NCBI RefSeq assembly: GCF_026000435.1
Contig: NZ_AP026763.1
Coordinates: 744,001 to 808,000 of the forward strand
Origin: Vibrio sp. STUT-A11
GTDB taxonomy: Bacteria > Pseudomonadota > Gammaproteobacteria > Enterobacterales > Vibrionaceae
DNA: 64,000 nt
Direction of reading: 5' to 3'
Of the stretch, positions 33,070 to 40,096 are shown in pieces (the first letter of the stretch is position 1; every line of letters begins with the position of its first letter). The notes beneath the pieces were generated by a model. The model made no database searches, was not told where the DNA came from, and was given only the letters and a program-made list of their open reading frames with translations. The translations under genes and the position numbers were made by a program.

Positions 33070-34656
33070 ATGAGTTCATCTGCTTCAATTAAACAAAACA
33101 CGCCTAAAAAGCCGCTGTTTACGCGCTTTTTGGATACTGTCGAATATTTGGGGAACCTTTTACCCCATCCGATTACACTATTTGCCATTTTCTGTTTAGC
33201 CATTTTGGTGATGTCGGGTATAGCTGGTTACTTCGAAGTATCCGTTATGGACCCTCGTCCAGAGGGGGCAAGTGGTCGTTCCGCAGACGGTATGATCCAC
33301 GTTGTCAGCTTACTTAACGCTGATGGTTTACAACTTATCGTTACTAACCTAGTGAAGAACTTTGTTGGTTTTGCCCCGCTAGGTACGGTACTTGTAGCAA
33401 TGCTTGGTGTTGCTATCGCAGAGTACTCTGGTCTACTTTCAGCAGCGATGCGTGGTCTGGTAATGGGTGCGTCTCAGCGCATGGTTACAGTAACAGTCGT
33501 TTTTGCGGGTATCATTTCAAATACGGCATCTGAGCTTGGCTATGTGGTACTGATTCCACTAGCAGCAATGCTTTTCCACTCGTTAGGTCGTCATCCTCTT
33601 GCTGGTCTTGCTGCTGCATTTGCTGGTGTATCTGGTGGTTACTCTGCAAACCTACTTATCGGTACGGTTGATCCACTGCTTTCAGGTATTACTGAAACTG
33701 CAGCACAAATGATCGACCCAACCTACACGGTAGGTCCAGAAGTAAACTGGTACTTCATGTTTGTATCTACTTTCTTCATTGCGATTACTGGTGCGTTTGT
33801 TACTGAGAAAATCGTTGAGCCAAAACTTGGTAAGTACAATGAAGAAGAAGCCTCAGAAGATCTGTCTAAAGACAAAATGGGCGGTCTAACAGACCTGGAG
33901 AAGAAAGGTCTAAAACTGGCAGGTATTGCTATTCTGGCGGTATCAGCGTTGTTGGCTTGGACAATCGTTCCAGAAAATGGCGTTCTACGTTCTGATGCTG
34001 GTACTATCGCAGGTTCACCATTCCTGAAAAGTATCGTTGCTTTCATCTTCGTATTCTTTGCTATCCCTGGTTTTGTATACGGTAAAGTTGTAGGCACAAT
34101 GAAAACTGACCGTGATGTTATCGATGCGATGTCTAAATCTATGTCTTCTATGGGCATGTACATCGTACTGGTATTCTTCGCAGCTCAGTTCGTTGCTTTC
34201 TTTAAATGGACGAATTTTGGTCAGGTATTCGCAGTTGCGGGTGCGGATTTCCTACAAAACATCGGTCTAACAGGCCCTATGTTGTTCTTTGCCTTCATTC
34301 TAATGTGTGGCTTCATCAACCTGATGATCGGTTCTGCATCGGCGCAGTGGGCAGTAACTGCACCAATCTTCGTACCAATGCTAATGCTGGTAGGTTACGC
34401 GCCTGAAACTATTCAGGCGGCTTACCGTATCGGTGACTCGACAACCAACATCATCACACCAATGATGAGCTACTTTGGTCTAATCCTAGCGGTTGCAACT
34501 CGCTACATGAAGAACCTGGGTATCGGTACGCTAATCGCGACCATGCTACCTTACTCAATCTGCTTCATCATAGGTTGGAGTGTGCTGTTCTATCTATGGG
34601 TATTCGTATTTGGTCTACCAGTAGGTCCTGGCGCGGCAACTTACTACACGCCGTAA
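33070..34656 (+). CDS. AbgT-family transporter
   Basis: This inner-membrane transporter is of the p-aminobenzoyl-glutamate transporter family, some members of which export sulfonamides or import the folate breakdown product. The protein is 528 residues with an N-terminal GNLLPHPITLFAIFCLAILVMSG helix, about 9-11 membrane segments and two re-entrant hairpin regions. The family phrases GVSGGYSANLLIGTVDPLLSG and IGSASAQWAVTAPIFVPM are present. No abgA/abgB hydrolase genes lie nearby, so the substrate is open. Confidence 0.9.
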   Translation: MSSSASIKQNTPKKPLFTRFLDTVEYLGNLLPHPITLFAIFCLAILVMSGIAGYFEVSVMDPRPEGASGRSADGMIHVVSLLNADGLQLIVTNLVKNFVGFAPLGTVLVAMLGVAIAEYSGLLSAAMRGLVMGASQRMVTVTVVFAGIISNTASELGYVVLIPLAAMLFHSLGRHPLAGLAAAFAGVSGGYSANLLIGTVDPLLSGITETAAQMIDPTYTVGPEVNWYFMFVSTFFIAITGAFVTEKIVEPKLGKYNEEEASEDLSKDKMGGLTDLEKKGLKLAGIAILAVSALLAWTIVPENGVLRSDAGTIAGSPFLKSIVAFIFVFFAIPGFVYGKVVGTMKTDRDVIDAMSKSMSSMGMYIVLVFFAAQFVAFFKWTNFGQVFAVAGADFLQNIGLTGPMLFFAFILMCGFINLMIGSASAQWAVTAPIFVPMLMLVGYAPETIQAAYRIGDSTTNIITPMMSYFGLILAVATRYMKNLGIGTLIATMLPYSICFIIGWSVLFYLWVFVFGLPVGPGAATYYTP

Positions 34657-34681
34657 TAAAAAAGCACCTCACACAGCTCTA

Positions 34682-34712
34682 AAAAAGCCTGCGAATCTCG
34701 CAGGCTTTTTTT
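34682..34712. terminator. Bidirectional terminator between the AbgT gene and yaiI
   Basis: The stem GCCTGCGA / TCGCAGGC (34687-34694 with 34698-34705) is flanked by A-run and T-run, usable from both sides. Confidence 0.85.
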
Positions 34713-34737
34713 AGTTTTGGACGTTTTGGACGTTTGG

Positions 34738-35181
34738 TTAACGTTTGGCGAGAATCCTGTCTAAGTGATTGGCAAACTCTCGACGCTCTGTTTGCGATAG
34801 GGAAGCGGGACCACCGGTTTGAATACCGCTAGCACGCATGGTATCCATAAAGTCACGAATGTTAAGGCGCGCTTTGATGGTGTCTTTGGTGTAAAGTTCA
34901 CCACGAGAACTTAATGCCAGCGCACCTTTGTCGATCACTTCATCAGCAAGTGGAATATCAGAGGTAATGACCAAGTCATTGGCTTCCACGCGTCGAACAA
35001 TTTCGTTATCGGCAATATCAAAGCCTGCCGGTACCTGAAGCGAATGAATGTTGGCTCTTTTCGGAACCGGCACAATATGGTTGGCAACGAAAGTACATTC
35101 AACACCAGTTCGTTCTGCTGCACGAACAATGGTCTCTCGAATGACCTTCGGGCAAGCGTCTGCATCTACCCAAAGCTTCAT
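34738..35181 (-). CDS. yaiI: YaiI/YqxD family protein (UPF0178)
   Basis: The protein is 147 residues beginning MKLWVDADACPKVIRETIVR. Conserved family segments are VITSDIPLADEVIDKGALALSSRGE and RDFMDTMRASGIQTGGP. The acidic pattern and PIN-like start suggest a nuclease-like fold, but no activity is established that I know of. It overlaps the upstream coiled-coil gene by four bases. Confidence 0.9.
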   Translation of the reverse strand: MKLWVDADACPKVIRETIVRAAERTGVECTFVANHIVPVPKRANIHSLQVPAGFDIADNEIVRRVEANDLVITSDIPLADEVIDKGALALSSRGELYTKDTIKARLNIRDFMDTMRASGIQTGGPASLSQTERREFANHLDRILAKR

Positions 35182-35471
35182 GACTTTTTCTCGCTCAGTT
35201 TTGCTTCTAGTTCTTCTATGCGAGCGGTCAGTTGTGCGACCGTATTCTCAAGCGTAGTCAGGCGATCTTCTTGCGACGCTTTCTGGGCGGCAACTTCAAT
35301 TTTTGGCACACGATTCGCGCTCCTCCAGCTCTTGATCGTCGCGATTAATGCTGGCATAGGTACAGGCGTTCTCATTCGTGCTTTAACTAGAGCCACACTC
35401 GGTTCTTTCCCTTCTTGCTGAAGCTGCTCCAAAACCGCTTCCAGTTCTTTAGTGACGTCTTGGGTTAACAT
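35178..35471 (-). CDS. Small conserved protein, DNA-binding-like N-terminus plus coiled coil
   Basis: The protein is 97 residues. The first about 55 (LTQDVTKELEAVLEQLQQEG...PSVALVKARMRTPVPMPALIATIKSWR) look like a KfrA-type helical DNA-binding domain. The last 35 (RLTTLENTVAQLTARIEELEAKL) form a leucine-heptad coiled coil. The ATG at 35471 fits AAGGA six bases upstream; a TTG two codons earlier does not. It is coupled to yaiI and divergent from csrB, with the VarA-type box about 80 bases upstream. Function is unknown; a nucleoid-associated or regulatory role is a guess. Confidence 0.7.
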   Translation of the reverse strand: MLTQDVTKELEAVLEQLQQEGKEPSVALVKARMRTPVPMPALIATIKSWRSANRVPKIEVAAQKASQEDRLTTLENTVAQLTARIEELEAKLSEKKS

Positions 35472-35550
35472 TTTCAATCCTTAACAACGATATTATTATC
35501 ATCATACGTTGAGCGGCTAGATTTAGCGAATAGCAATTTGGATTGCGTCT

Positions 35551-35568
35551 TGTGAGAGATCTCTTACA
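35551..35568. promoter_or_regulatory. VarA/UvrY (GacA)-type binding site upstream of csrB
   Basis: TGTGAGAGATCTCTTACA is an 18-bp palindrome with one mismatch and matches the GacA/UvrY upstream site TGTAAG-N6-CTTACA. It is centred about 168 bases before the inferred csrB start. Such far-upstream sites are known for csrB in other gammaproteobacteria. Confidence 0.7.
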
Positions 35569-35692
35569 AGGGGTGTGAGAGAAAACGATTTCTTTAGCAG
35601 ATAAACAGAAATAGCTCGTTGTAATTCATTGATATATTTGGGTTTAACTTTTTATTAACAATTAAACCCTGAAAAAATGTTAGTGGGCATAA

Positions 35693-35720
35693 TTGTGATT
35701 GCAAAAGAAAAGAGTAAATT
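35693..35720 (+). promoter_or_regulatory. Candidate csrB promoter
   Basis: TTGTGA (35693-35698), 16 bases, TAAATT (35715-35720) would start transcription near 35727, just before the first AGGA motif. Both hexamers are imperfect, as expected for an activated promoter. Confidence 0.45.
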
Positions 35721-35726
35721 AAACCT

Positions 35727-36130
35727 TGTCGGCAGGAAGCGGACACGGAACAGGAAAGCACCACGGAATTGGTCATCGTCAGGAAGACGATTTGGTCACT
35801 CAGGATGAGTGAACAAGCAAGGAGCACTGGACATTGTAAGGACACAATCATCAATAGGATGTTGATGACTAAGGATAGACAATGGACCCCTCATAGGATT
35901 GAGGCAGGACAGCATCAGGACGATGCCATGGACACCGCTCAAGGAACAAGTGAAGTGCGCTAACGGGGAATGTTGGCTATCAGGATTGATAAGGACACCG
36001 CTAGGACGGCGACGTAAGGACAGGACTGATGGATTCAGTCACTATTATGGATGATGCATGGAGCATTATTTTGTAGCCGGACTGCTGCGAGTAAGATCAT
36101 GACCCCGATACACTTGTGTCGGGGTTTTTC
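35727..36130 (+). ncRNA. csrB: CsrB-family regulatory RNA (sequesters CsrA)
   Basis: About 404 bases contain 28 GGA triplets, mostly as AGGA or ANGGA. Many sit in the loop of a small perfect hairpin: ATCGTC-AGGAA-GACGAT, CACTC-AGGAT-GAGTG, ATTGT-AAGGAC-ACAAT, GCATC-AGGAC-GATGC, TATC-AGGATT-GATA, ACTGA-TGGAT-TCAGT. This is the architecture of CsrB/RsmZ RNAs, which titrate the post-transcriptional regulator CsrA. An intrinsic terminator closes it (36102-36130). The upstream palindrome fits VarS/VarA control. Vibrios carry several such RNAs; I cannot say which numbered copy this is. The interior open frame 35769-35963 is not a gene. Confidence 0.9.
36102..36130 (+). terminator. Intrinsic terminator of csrB
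   Basis: CCCCGATAC pairs with GTGTCGGGG (one T-G wobble) around ACTT, followed by TTTTTC. Confidence 0.85.
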
Positions 36131-36494
36131 TTATTTTAAGTCCATGCATTAAATTTGGTCGGTAAAAATGTTATTTGCCAAAAGAGGCGATGAATTAAGC
36201 TCGAATGGCTGACACGACCAGAAGTAAGGAAATCGTTAAAATCTGACAATATTGTCCGACTTTTCTTACGTAGCAATTTAGTGACTTTAATAAAATTAAT
36301 ATCATAAGATGAATAAAAGATTAAACTGCAACTTAACAGTTTGTTAGTAAGGCAGTTTAAAACATTACCCTTTCCTATCAGTTGGTTTAACTTTTGGCTT
36401 TTCTACAAGGTTTTATGCCCCGCAGTTGATGAATCGTATCGTTCGAATACGCGATATGCGGGTACGTTTGGTTTGTTGTAATCAAGGAAAAGAT
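36131..36494. other. Intergenic region after csrB with no clear gene
   Basis: This A/T-rich stretch separates csrB and the acetyltransferase. The only marked structure is the palindrome GACAATATTGTC at 36245-36256. Promoters for the next gene may lie here but none is convincing. Confidence 0.5.
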
Positions 36495-37001
36495 GTGGCC
36501 ATAGTGACCAGAAGAATGCTTCTTCTACCCTACGATGAGTCGTTACAACTTGAGTTCGTAATGCTTAACTGCTGTGCGAAAAACCGCGCTGAAATGAACG
36601 GTCCGCATACTGTAGCGTCTGCTAAACAGCTATTTGAAAAAATACTCGATGATAGAAATATTTATAGTCTGGCGGTACTTGAAAGCACCAGCCGTGATTA
36701 TATGGGGCATATTTTTATTTCTCAGCTCGATTCGGAGCCTGAGTTAGGATTTATCTTTGATAAAGCGTATTGGGGGAAAGGGTTGGCGACAGAAGCGTTG
36801 AAGGCTTTCTTCCCTAAAGCTTGTCGGGAGTTTGGGTTGAGTGAAGTCACTGCTAACGTTAACAGCAGTCATCACGCTTCATTGGCGCTACTGAAAAAAC
36901 TAGGCTTTGTTGTCACCCGTGAAAGTAAGGACTTATACGGCCCTTACTTTGAAATGACCTTTACAAGCGATGCGGTGGTAGGTGAAAGCTCAGCGGCCTA
37001 A
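36495..37001 (+). CDS. GNAT family N-acetyltransferase (RimJ/RimL-like)
   Basis: The protein is 168 residues from GTG 36495, which has AAGGA six bases upstream; the frame is open from 36426 but that stretch (RIVRIRDMRVRLVCC) is unlike the family. GNAT features are LEFVMLNCCAKNRAEM near the N-terminus, PELGFIFDKAYWGKGLATEALKAFF (the acetyl-CoA loop, WGKGLATEAL) and NSSHHASLALLKKLGFV. It resembles ribosomal-protein or small-molecule acetyltransferases. The substrate is unknown. Its 3' end overlaps the convergent DUF3301 gene by 41 bases. Confidence 0.82.
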   Translation: MAIVTRRMLLLPYDESLQLEFVMLNCCAKNRAEMNGPHTVASAKQLFEKILDDRNIYSLAVLESTSRDYMGHIFISQLDSEPELGFIFDKAYWGKGLATEALKAFFPKACREFGLSEVTANVNSSHHASLALLKKLGFVVTRESKDLYGPYFEMTFTSDAVVGESSAA

Positions 37002-37260
37002 AACCAACCATCGTTAATTCCCCCTGGTAACAGTCGTCGCCAAGGGATGAAAACTCAAATTGATACAACGTATGCCAACGCCAGATTCCATCTGGCGTTT
37101 TTAGTTTATGCGCACCAAAAGCGATGCTCACCAATTGGAGATCCAACTGATCACATTTGCGTGTTATTGCTGCTTTTGCCAGTTCAGATTGACGTCGCTG
37201 TTGCCAAAATAGGAAGCAGAAAAAACACAGTCCCAATATTGCCAGTAGATCTCCTATCAT
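36961..37260 (-). CDS. DUF3301 family membrane-anchored protein
   Basis: The protein is 99 residues with an N-terminal membrane helix (IGDLLAILGLCFFCFLFW) followed by QQRRQSELAKAAITRKCDQLDLQLVS, a WRWHTLYQFEFSS core and a C-terminal LSFHLPPHRL. This is the DUF3301 pattern. It is downstream of the DUF3549 gene by 13 bases. Function is unknown. Confidence 0.82.
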   Translation of the reverse strand: MIGDLLAILGLCFFCFLFWQQRRQSELAKAAITRKCDQLDLQLVSIAFGAHKLKTPDGIWRWHTLYQFEFSSLGDDCYQGELTMVGFRPLSFHLPPHRL

Positions 37261-37273
37261 CTCTAATCCTTTA

Positions 37274-38311
37274 TTAACCCTTTGTCGCTTGCTGTAAATT
37301 GACCAGAGCTCGCGTCAACTCTTCGGATGGACTGGAGTGCAGCAATGGCAGCAATACCATTCTGAGCTCTGGCAGCATGACTAAATCTGCGAATAGTTGA
37401 TTAAACAGAGTTTGGTTGCCAGTTTGAGCAAGACGCAGTAAGAATTGTTCTGCGATTTCTGCGTCGGCTAGCAAATGCCAAGTACGTCCTGCAATACCAA
37501 TTAGTACTTCTTGGTGGCTGAGACGAGGGCTTTGCAGAATCGCTTTTAATACAGGAAGGGCGATGTTTGTAGGCGCTCCTGCTAATGCTCGAATGAGTGC
37601 AGACAACAAAAATAGGTCGGGTTCGTTACTCTCTATCTCTTTGTGTGCTTTCTCAGCGATGCGTTCTGCCAGGCGTTCTTGAAGGTCTACGTGTTCTAGT
37701 GCCCCTAACAGCGCATACAAAGGCTCGTTTGGTAAATGGTGAATGGCTTTGCGTAGTGCTACGGCATTTTGTTCTTTGCCTAAGCGAGCTGCCATGTCGG
37801 TAATACCTTGCAAGCCGACAGTCTGCCAGTTTTCCCATCCAAGACCACCAGAGAAATAGTGCTGGGTATGTTCGTAATACTGGCTGGTGGGCAGATCTAA
37901 ACTAGAGCGAATTAAGCTATGGAATACCGCCATTTTGTCTTCAGAAGGTTTGAAGGTGTATGGGTTATTGGACAGCTTTTGTTGCTGTTCTTCAGACATA
38001 TCGTCACTCAGACGCGTCCCCATCGCTTCAACCACGTATTTAATGAAGTTTCCGATATCAGACTGCTTCAGTAGGCCGCGCTCATCGAGATCAAACTTAA
38101 GAAACCAAATCCAGGGTTGCTTTTGCTCATTCCAGTAAGCGATGGCCAGGTGTGCTTTGCGCTGCATCGGGAAAGGGTAAGGGCACTGTCCTTTTTCCAC
38201 ATCGGCAAATATTTTTGGATCAATGGCCTTGATGCGACGACCAAGGTCGAAGATTTGATAATCACAGTTGCTGTTGTTGAGCAATTGCGTGAGGGTCTGA
38301 ATGTTTTCCAT
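37274..38311 (-). CDS. DUF3549 family protein
   Basis: The protein is 345 residues starting MENIQTLTQLLNNSNCDYQIFDLGRRIKAI. The ATG at 38311 is preferred to 38404, whose extra 31 residues overlap the promoter of yqcC and include low-quality sequence. The C-terminal half is a series of helical repeats (ALYALLGALEHVD..., LLSALIRALAGAP..., VLKAILQSPRLSHQEVLIGIAG) resembling HEAT-like repeats. Conserved in Vibrio and relatives; function unknown. It is followed by the DUF3301 gene. Confidence 0.8.
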   Translation of the reverse strand: MENIQTLTQLLNNSNCDYQIFDLGRRIKAIDPKIFADVEKGQCPYPFPMQRKAHLAIAYWNEQKQPWIWFLKFDLDERGLLKQSDIGNFIKYVVEAMGTRLSDDMSEEQQQKLSNNPYTFKPSEDKMAVFHSLIRSSLDLPTSQYYEHTQHYFSGGLGWENWQTVGLQGITDMAARLGKEQNAVALRKAIHHLPNEPLYALLGALEHVDLQERLAERIAEKAHKEIESNEPDLFLLSALIRALAGAPTNIALPVLKAILQSPRLSHQEVLIGIAGRTWHLLADAEIAEQFLLRLAQTGNQTLFNQLFADLVMLPELRMVLLPLLHSSPSEELTRALVNLQQATKG

Positions 38312-38390
38312 TAAATACGACGTCCTAACGTTCTTTTCACAAGAGATGGTATCATTCTCGGCTAATTCAAGGTTCGATATGTAAAAGTTA

Positions 38391-38705
38391 ATGACTACAA
38401 GCACAAAACTGGCGGAATTACTTCACCAACTTGAAGCGCAGCTGCACAAGCACCAACTTTGGCAACAAACGATGCCATCGCCACAAGCCCTGCAAAGTGT
38501 AGAGCCGTTTGCGATAGATACCCTTCATCCGCATGAGTGGCTGCAGTGGATATTTATTTCCCGAATGCGCGTTTTGGTTGAAAGTAACCAGCCTTTGCCA
38601 CGTGGCTTTTCAATTGAACCCTATTTTTCAGAGGTGTGGAAACAAGAGCCGCAATACGCTGAGCTATTGGTCACCATCCGAACTATCGACGAACTATGTA
38701 AGTAA
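38391..38705 (+). CDS. yqcC: YqcC family protein (DUF446)
   Basis: The protein is 104 residues. The core LHPHEWLQWIFISRMRVLVES and FSIEPYFSEVWK is the YqcC signature. It lies 5 bases upstream of truC, the same arrangement as in E. coli. Function is unknown. Confidence 0.88.
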   Translation: MTTSTKLAELLHQLEAQLHKHQLWQQTMPSPQALQSVEPFAIDTLHPHEWLQWIFISRMRVLVESNQPLPRGFSIEPYFSEVWKQEPQYAELLVTIRTIDELCK

Positions 38706-38710
38706 CCTCA

Positions 38711-39487
38711 ATGTCAGAACAAGAAACATCACAACCCGTTTCTCCAGTGGAATTGGAGATTGTTTATCAAGATGAATACTTTGTCGCGGTGAACAAGCCT
38801 GCCGGTATGCTGGTACATCGTAGTTGGTTAGACAAACACGAAACCCAGTTCGTCATGCAAACATTACGTGATCAAATTGGTCAGCACGTTTTTCCTCTGC
38901 ACCGTTTAGATCGACCAACGTCTGGGGTATTGGTGTTTGCGCTTTCCAGTGAGGTCGCATCTCAAGTAATGCCGATGTTTGCTGAGCATAAAATGGAAAA
39001 AACTTATCATGCCATCGTGCGCGGTTGGATTGAGGAAGAGGGCGTTTTAGATTACGCGCTTAAAGTCGAATTAGACAAAATCGCGGACAAGTTCGCTTCT
39101 CAGGAAAAAGAAGCGCAAGAAGCTGTCACAGCTTATAAACCTCTGGCGAAAGTTGAAGTGCCGTACTCCACCGGGAAGTTTCCAACCACACGTTATTGTC
39201 TAGTGGAAATGCATCCTAAAACTGGGCGTAAACATCAGCTTCGTCGTCATATGGCCCACCTACGCCACCCAATCGTAGGTGATACTTCTCATGGTGATGG
39301 TAAGCACAACAAACTGTATCGAACTGAATTTGATTCTCACCGTTTGTTATTGCATGCATCAGAGCTTCGTTTTGTTCATCCGTTTACTAATCAAGAGATA
39401 GTGATGAAAGCGAATATCGATGAAACTTGGCAGCAGTTGTTTGCCCGATTTGAATGGGATGAAGCACTGGTTAAGTCAATAAGTTAA
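38711..39487 (+). CDS. truC: tRNA pseudouridine(65) synthase TruC
   Basis: This enzyme makes pseudouridine 65 in tRNA-Ile1 and tRNA-Asp. The protein is 258 residues and belongs to the RluA/RluC superfamily. Catalytic motif II HRLDRPTSGVLVFA contains the conserved aspartate near residue 54. Other family motifs are VNKPAGMLVHRS at the N-terminus and PKTGRKHQLRRHMAHLRHPIVGD. It is coupled to yqcC and closed by a hairpin terminator at 39518-39550. Confidence 0.93.
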   Translation: MSEQETSQPVSPVELEIVYQDEYFVAVNKPAGMLVHRSWLDKHETQFVMQTLRDQIGQHVFPLHRLDRPTSGVLVFALSSEVASQVMPMFAEHKMEKTYHAIVRGWIEEEGVLDYALKVELDKIADKFASQEKEAQEAVTAYKPLAKVEVPYSTGKFPTTRYCLVEMHPKTGRKHQLRRHMAHLRHPIVGDTSHGDGKHNKLYRTEFDSHRLLLHASELRFVHPFTNQEIVMKANIDETWQQLFARFEWDEALVKSIS

Positions 39488-39517
39488 CGTATTCTTGCGA
39501 AAGCAAAGAACAAAAAA

Positions 39518-39550
39518 TAAAGGGGTTGATGTATATACCAACCCTTTTTT
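39518..39550. terminator. Terminator after truC
   Basis: GGGTTG pairs with CAACCC around an A/T-rich loop, followed by TTTTTTT. It faces the convergent DUF3461 gene and may work from both sides. Confidence 0.75.
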
Positions 39551-39571
39551 TGATTTTACGTATTTTAACTA

Positions 39572-39955
39572 TTACTTGAGTTTTTCTAGATCTGCCTCGA
39601 TCTCTGAGATCTTGCTTGATACGACTTTTTCTAAATGGCGAAGGTCAGACAATATTTTTTGTTTGACGTCGACTTCAGCCACTTTGGTTGGTTTAGTGAT
39701 TTTATTTAGCTCATCGATAACTAACGTCAGGTTGCGATTGATTTCGGTGACTTCTTTGTATTTATGACTGCCACTGTCCACAAGTACATTTTTGATTTGG
39801 CGTGGGTATTTAAATTTGACACTTTTGGCGAAGAGCTCGCCTTTTTGTTTTTGGAAGTAGATTTTCAGCACATCTTTATGTGCCTCTTGGCGAAGGGAGT
39901 AACGTTCAATCTGTTTTGGGTCTTGGATGCCCAAACCAGTGAGGTGTGGAAACAT
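39572..39955 (-). CDS. DUF3461 family protein
   Basis: The protein is 127 residues, MFPHLTGLGIQDPKQIERYS at the start and SLRQEAHKDVLKIYFQKQKG next, typical of DUF3461. The second half is a charged helix (LSDLRHLEKVVSSKISEIEADLEKLK) predicted to form a coiled coil. It lies alone between truC and glnD. Function is unknown. Confidence 0.85.
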   Translation of the reverse strand: MFPHLTGLGIQDPKQIERYSLRQEAHKDVLKIYFQKQKGELFAKSVKFKYPRQIKNVLVDSGSHKYKEVTEINRNLTLVIDELNKITKPTKVAEVDVKQKILSDLRHLEKVVSSKISEIEADLEKLK

Positions 39956-40047
39956 AGGCTACCTCTATATACTGAAATGATATCAGTTCTACTTTAGCAG
40001 CCTATGTACGTGCTAGATAGTTGATAATTGGTTCAATTGCTCAACTT

Positions 40048-40077
40048 GTGGGCAAGATCGCTATCGTTCTTGCCCAC
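40048..40077 (-). other. Strong inverted repeat after glnD
   Basis: GTGGGCAAGA and TCTTGCCCAC form a perfect 10-bp stem 20 bases beyond the glnD stop, without a T-run on the minus strand. It may block 3' exonucleases or act as a weak terminator. Confidence 0.55.
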
Positions 40078-40096
40078 GCTACGGGAGTTCCTCCGC

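Noticed and set aside
35682..35702. TGGGCA...TTGCA as a sigma-54 promoter for csrB
   Set aside because: The GG-GC spacing is 13-14 instead of 10 bases.
35769..35963. 64-codon open frame on the plus strand
   Set aside because: It lies wholly inside the CsrB-type RNA. The repeated GGA triplets explain its composition, and it has no ribosome site or family resemblance.
36245..36256. GACAATATTGTC palindrome as an operator
   Set aside because: A 12-bp A/T-rich palindrome alone is easily found by chance, and no promoter is evident beside it.
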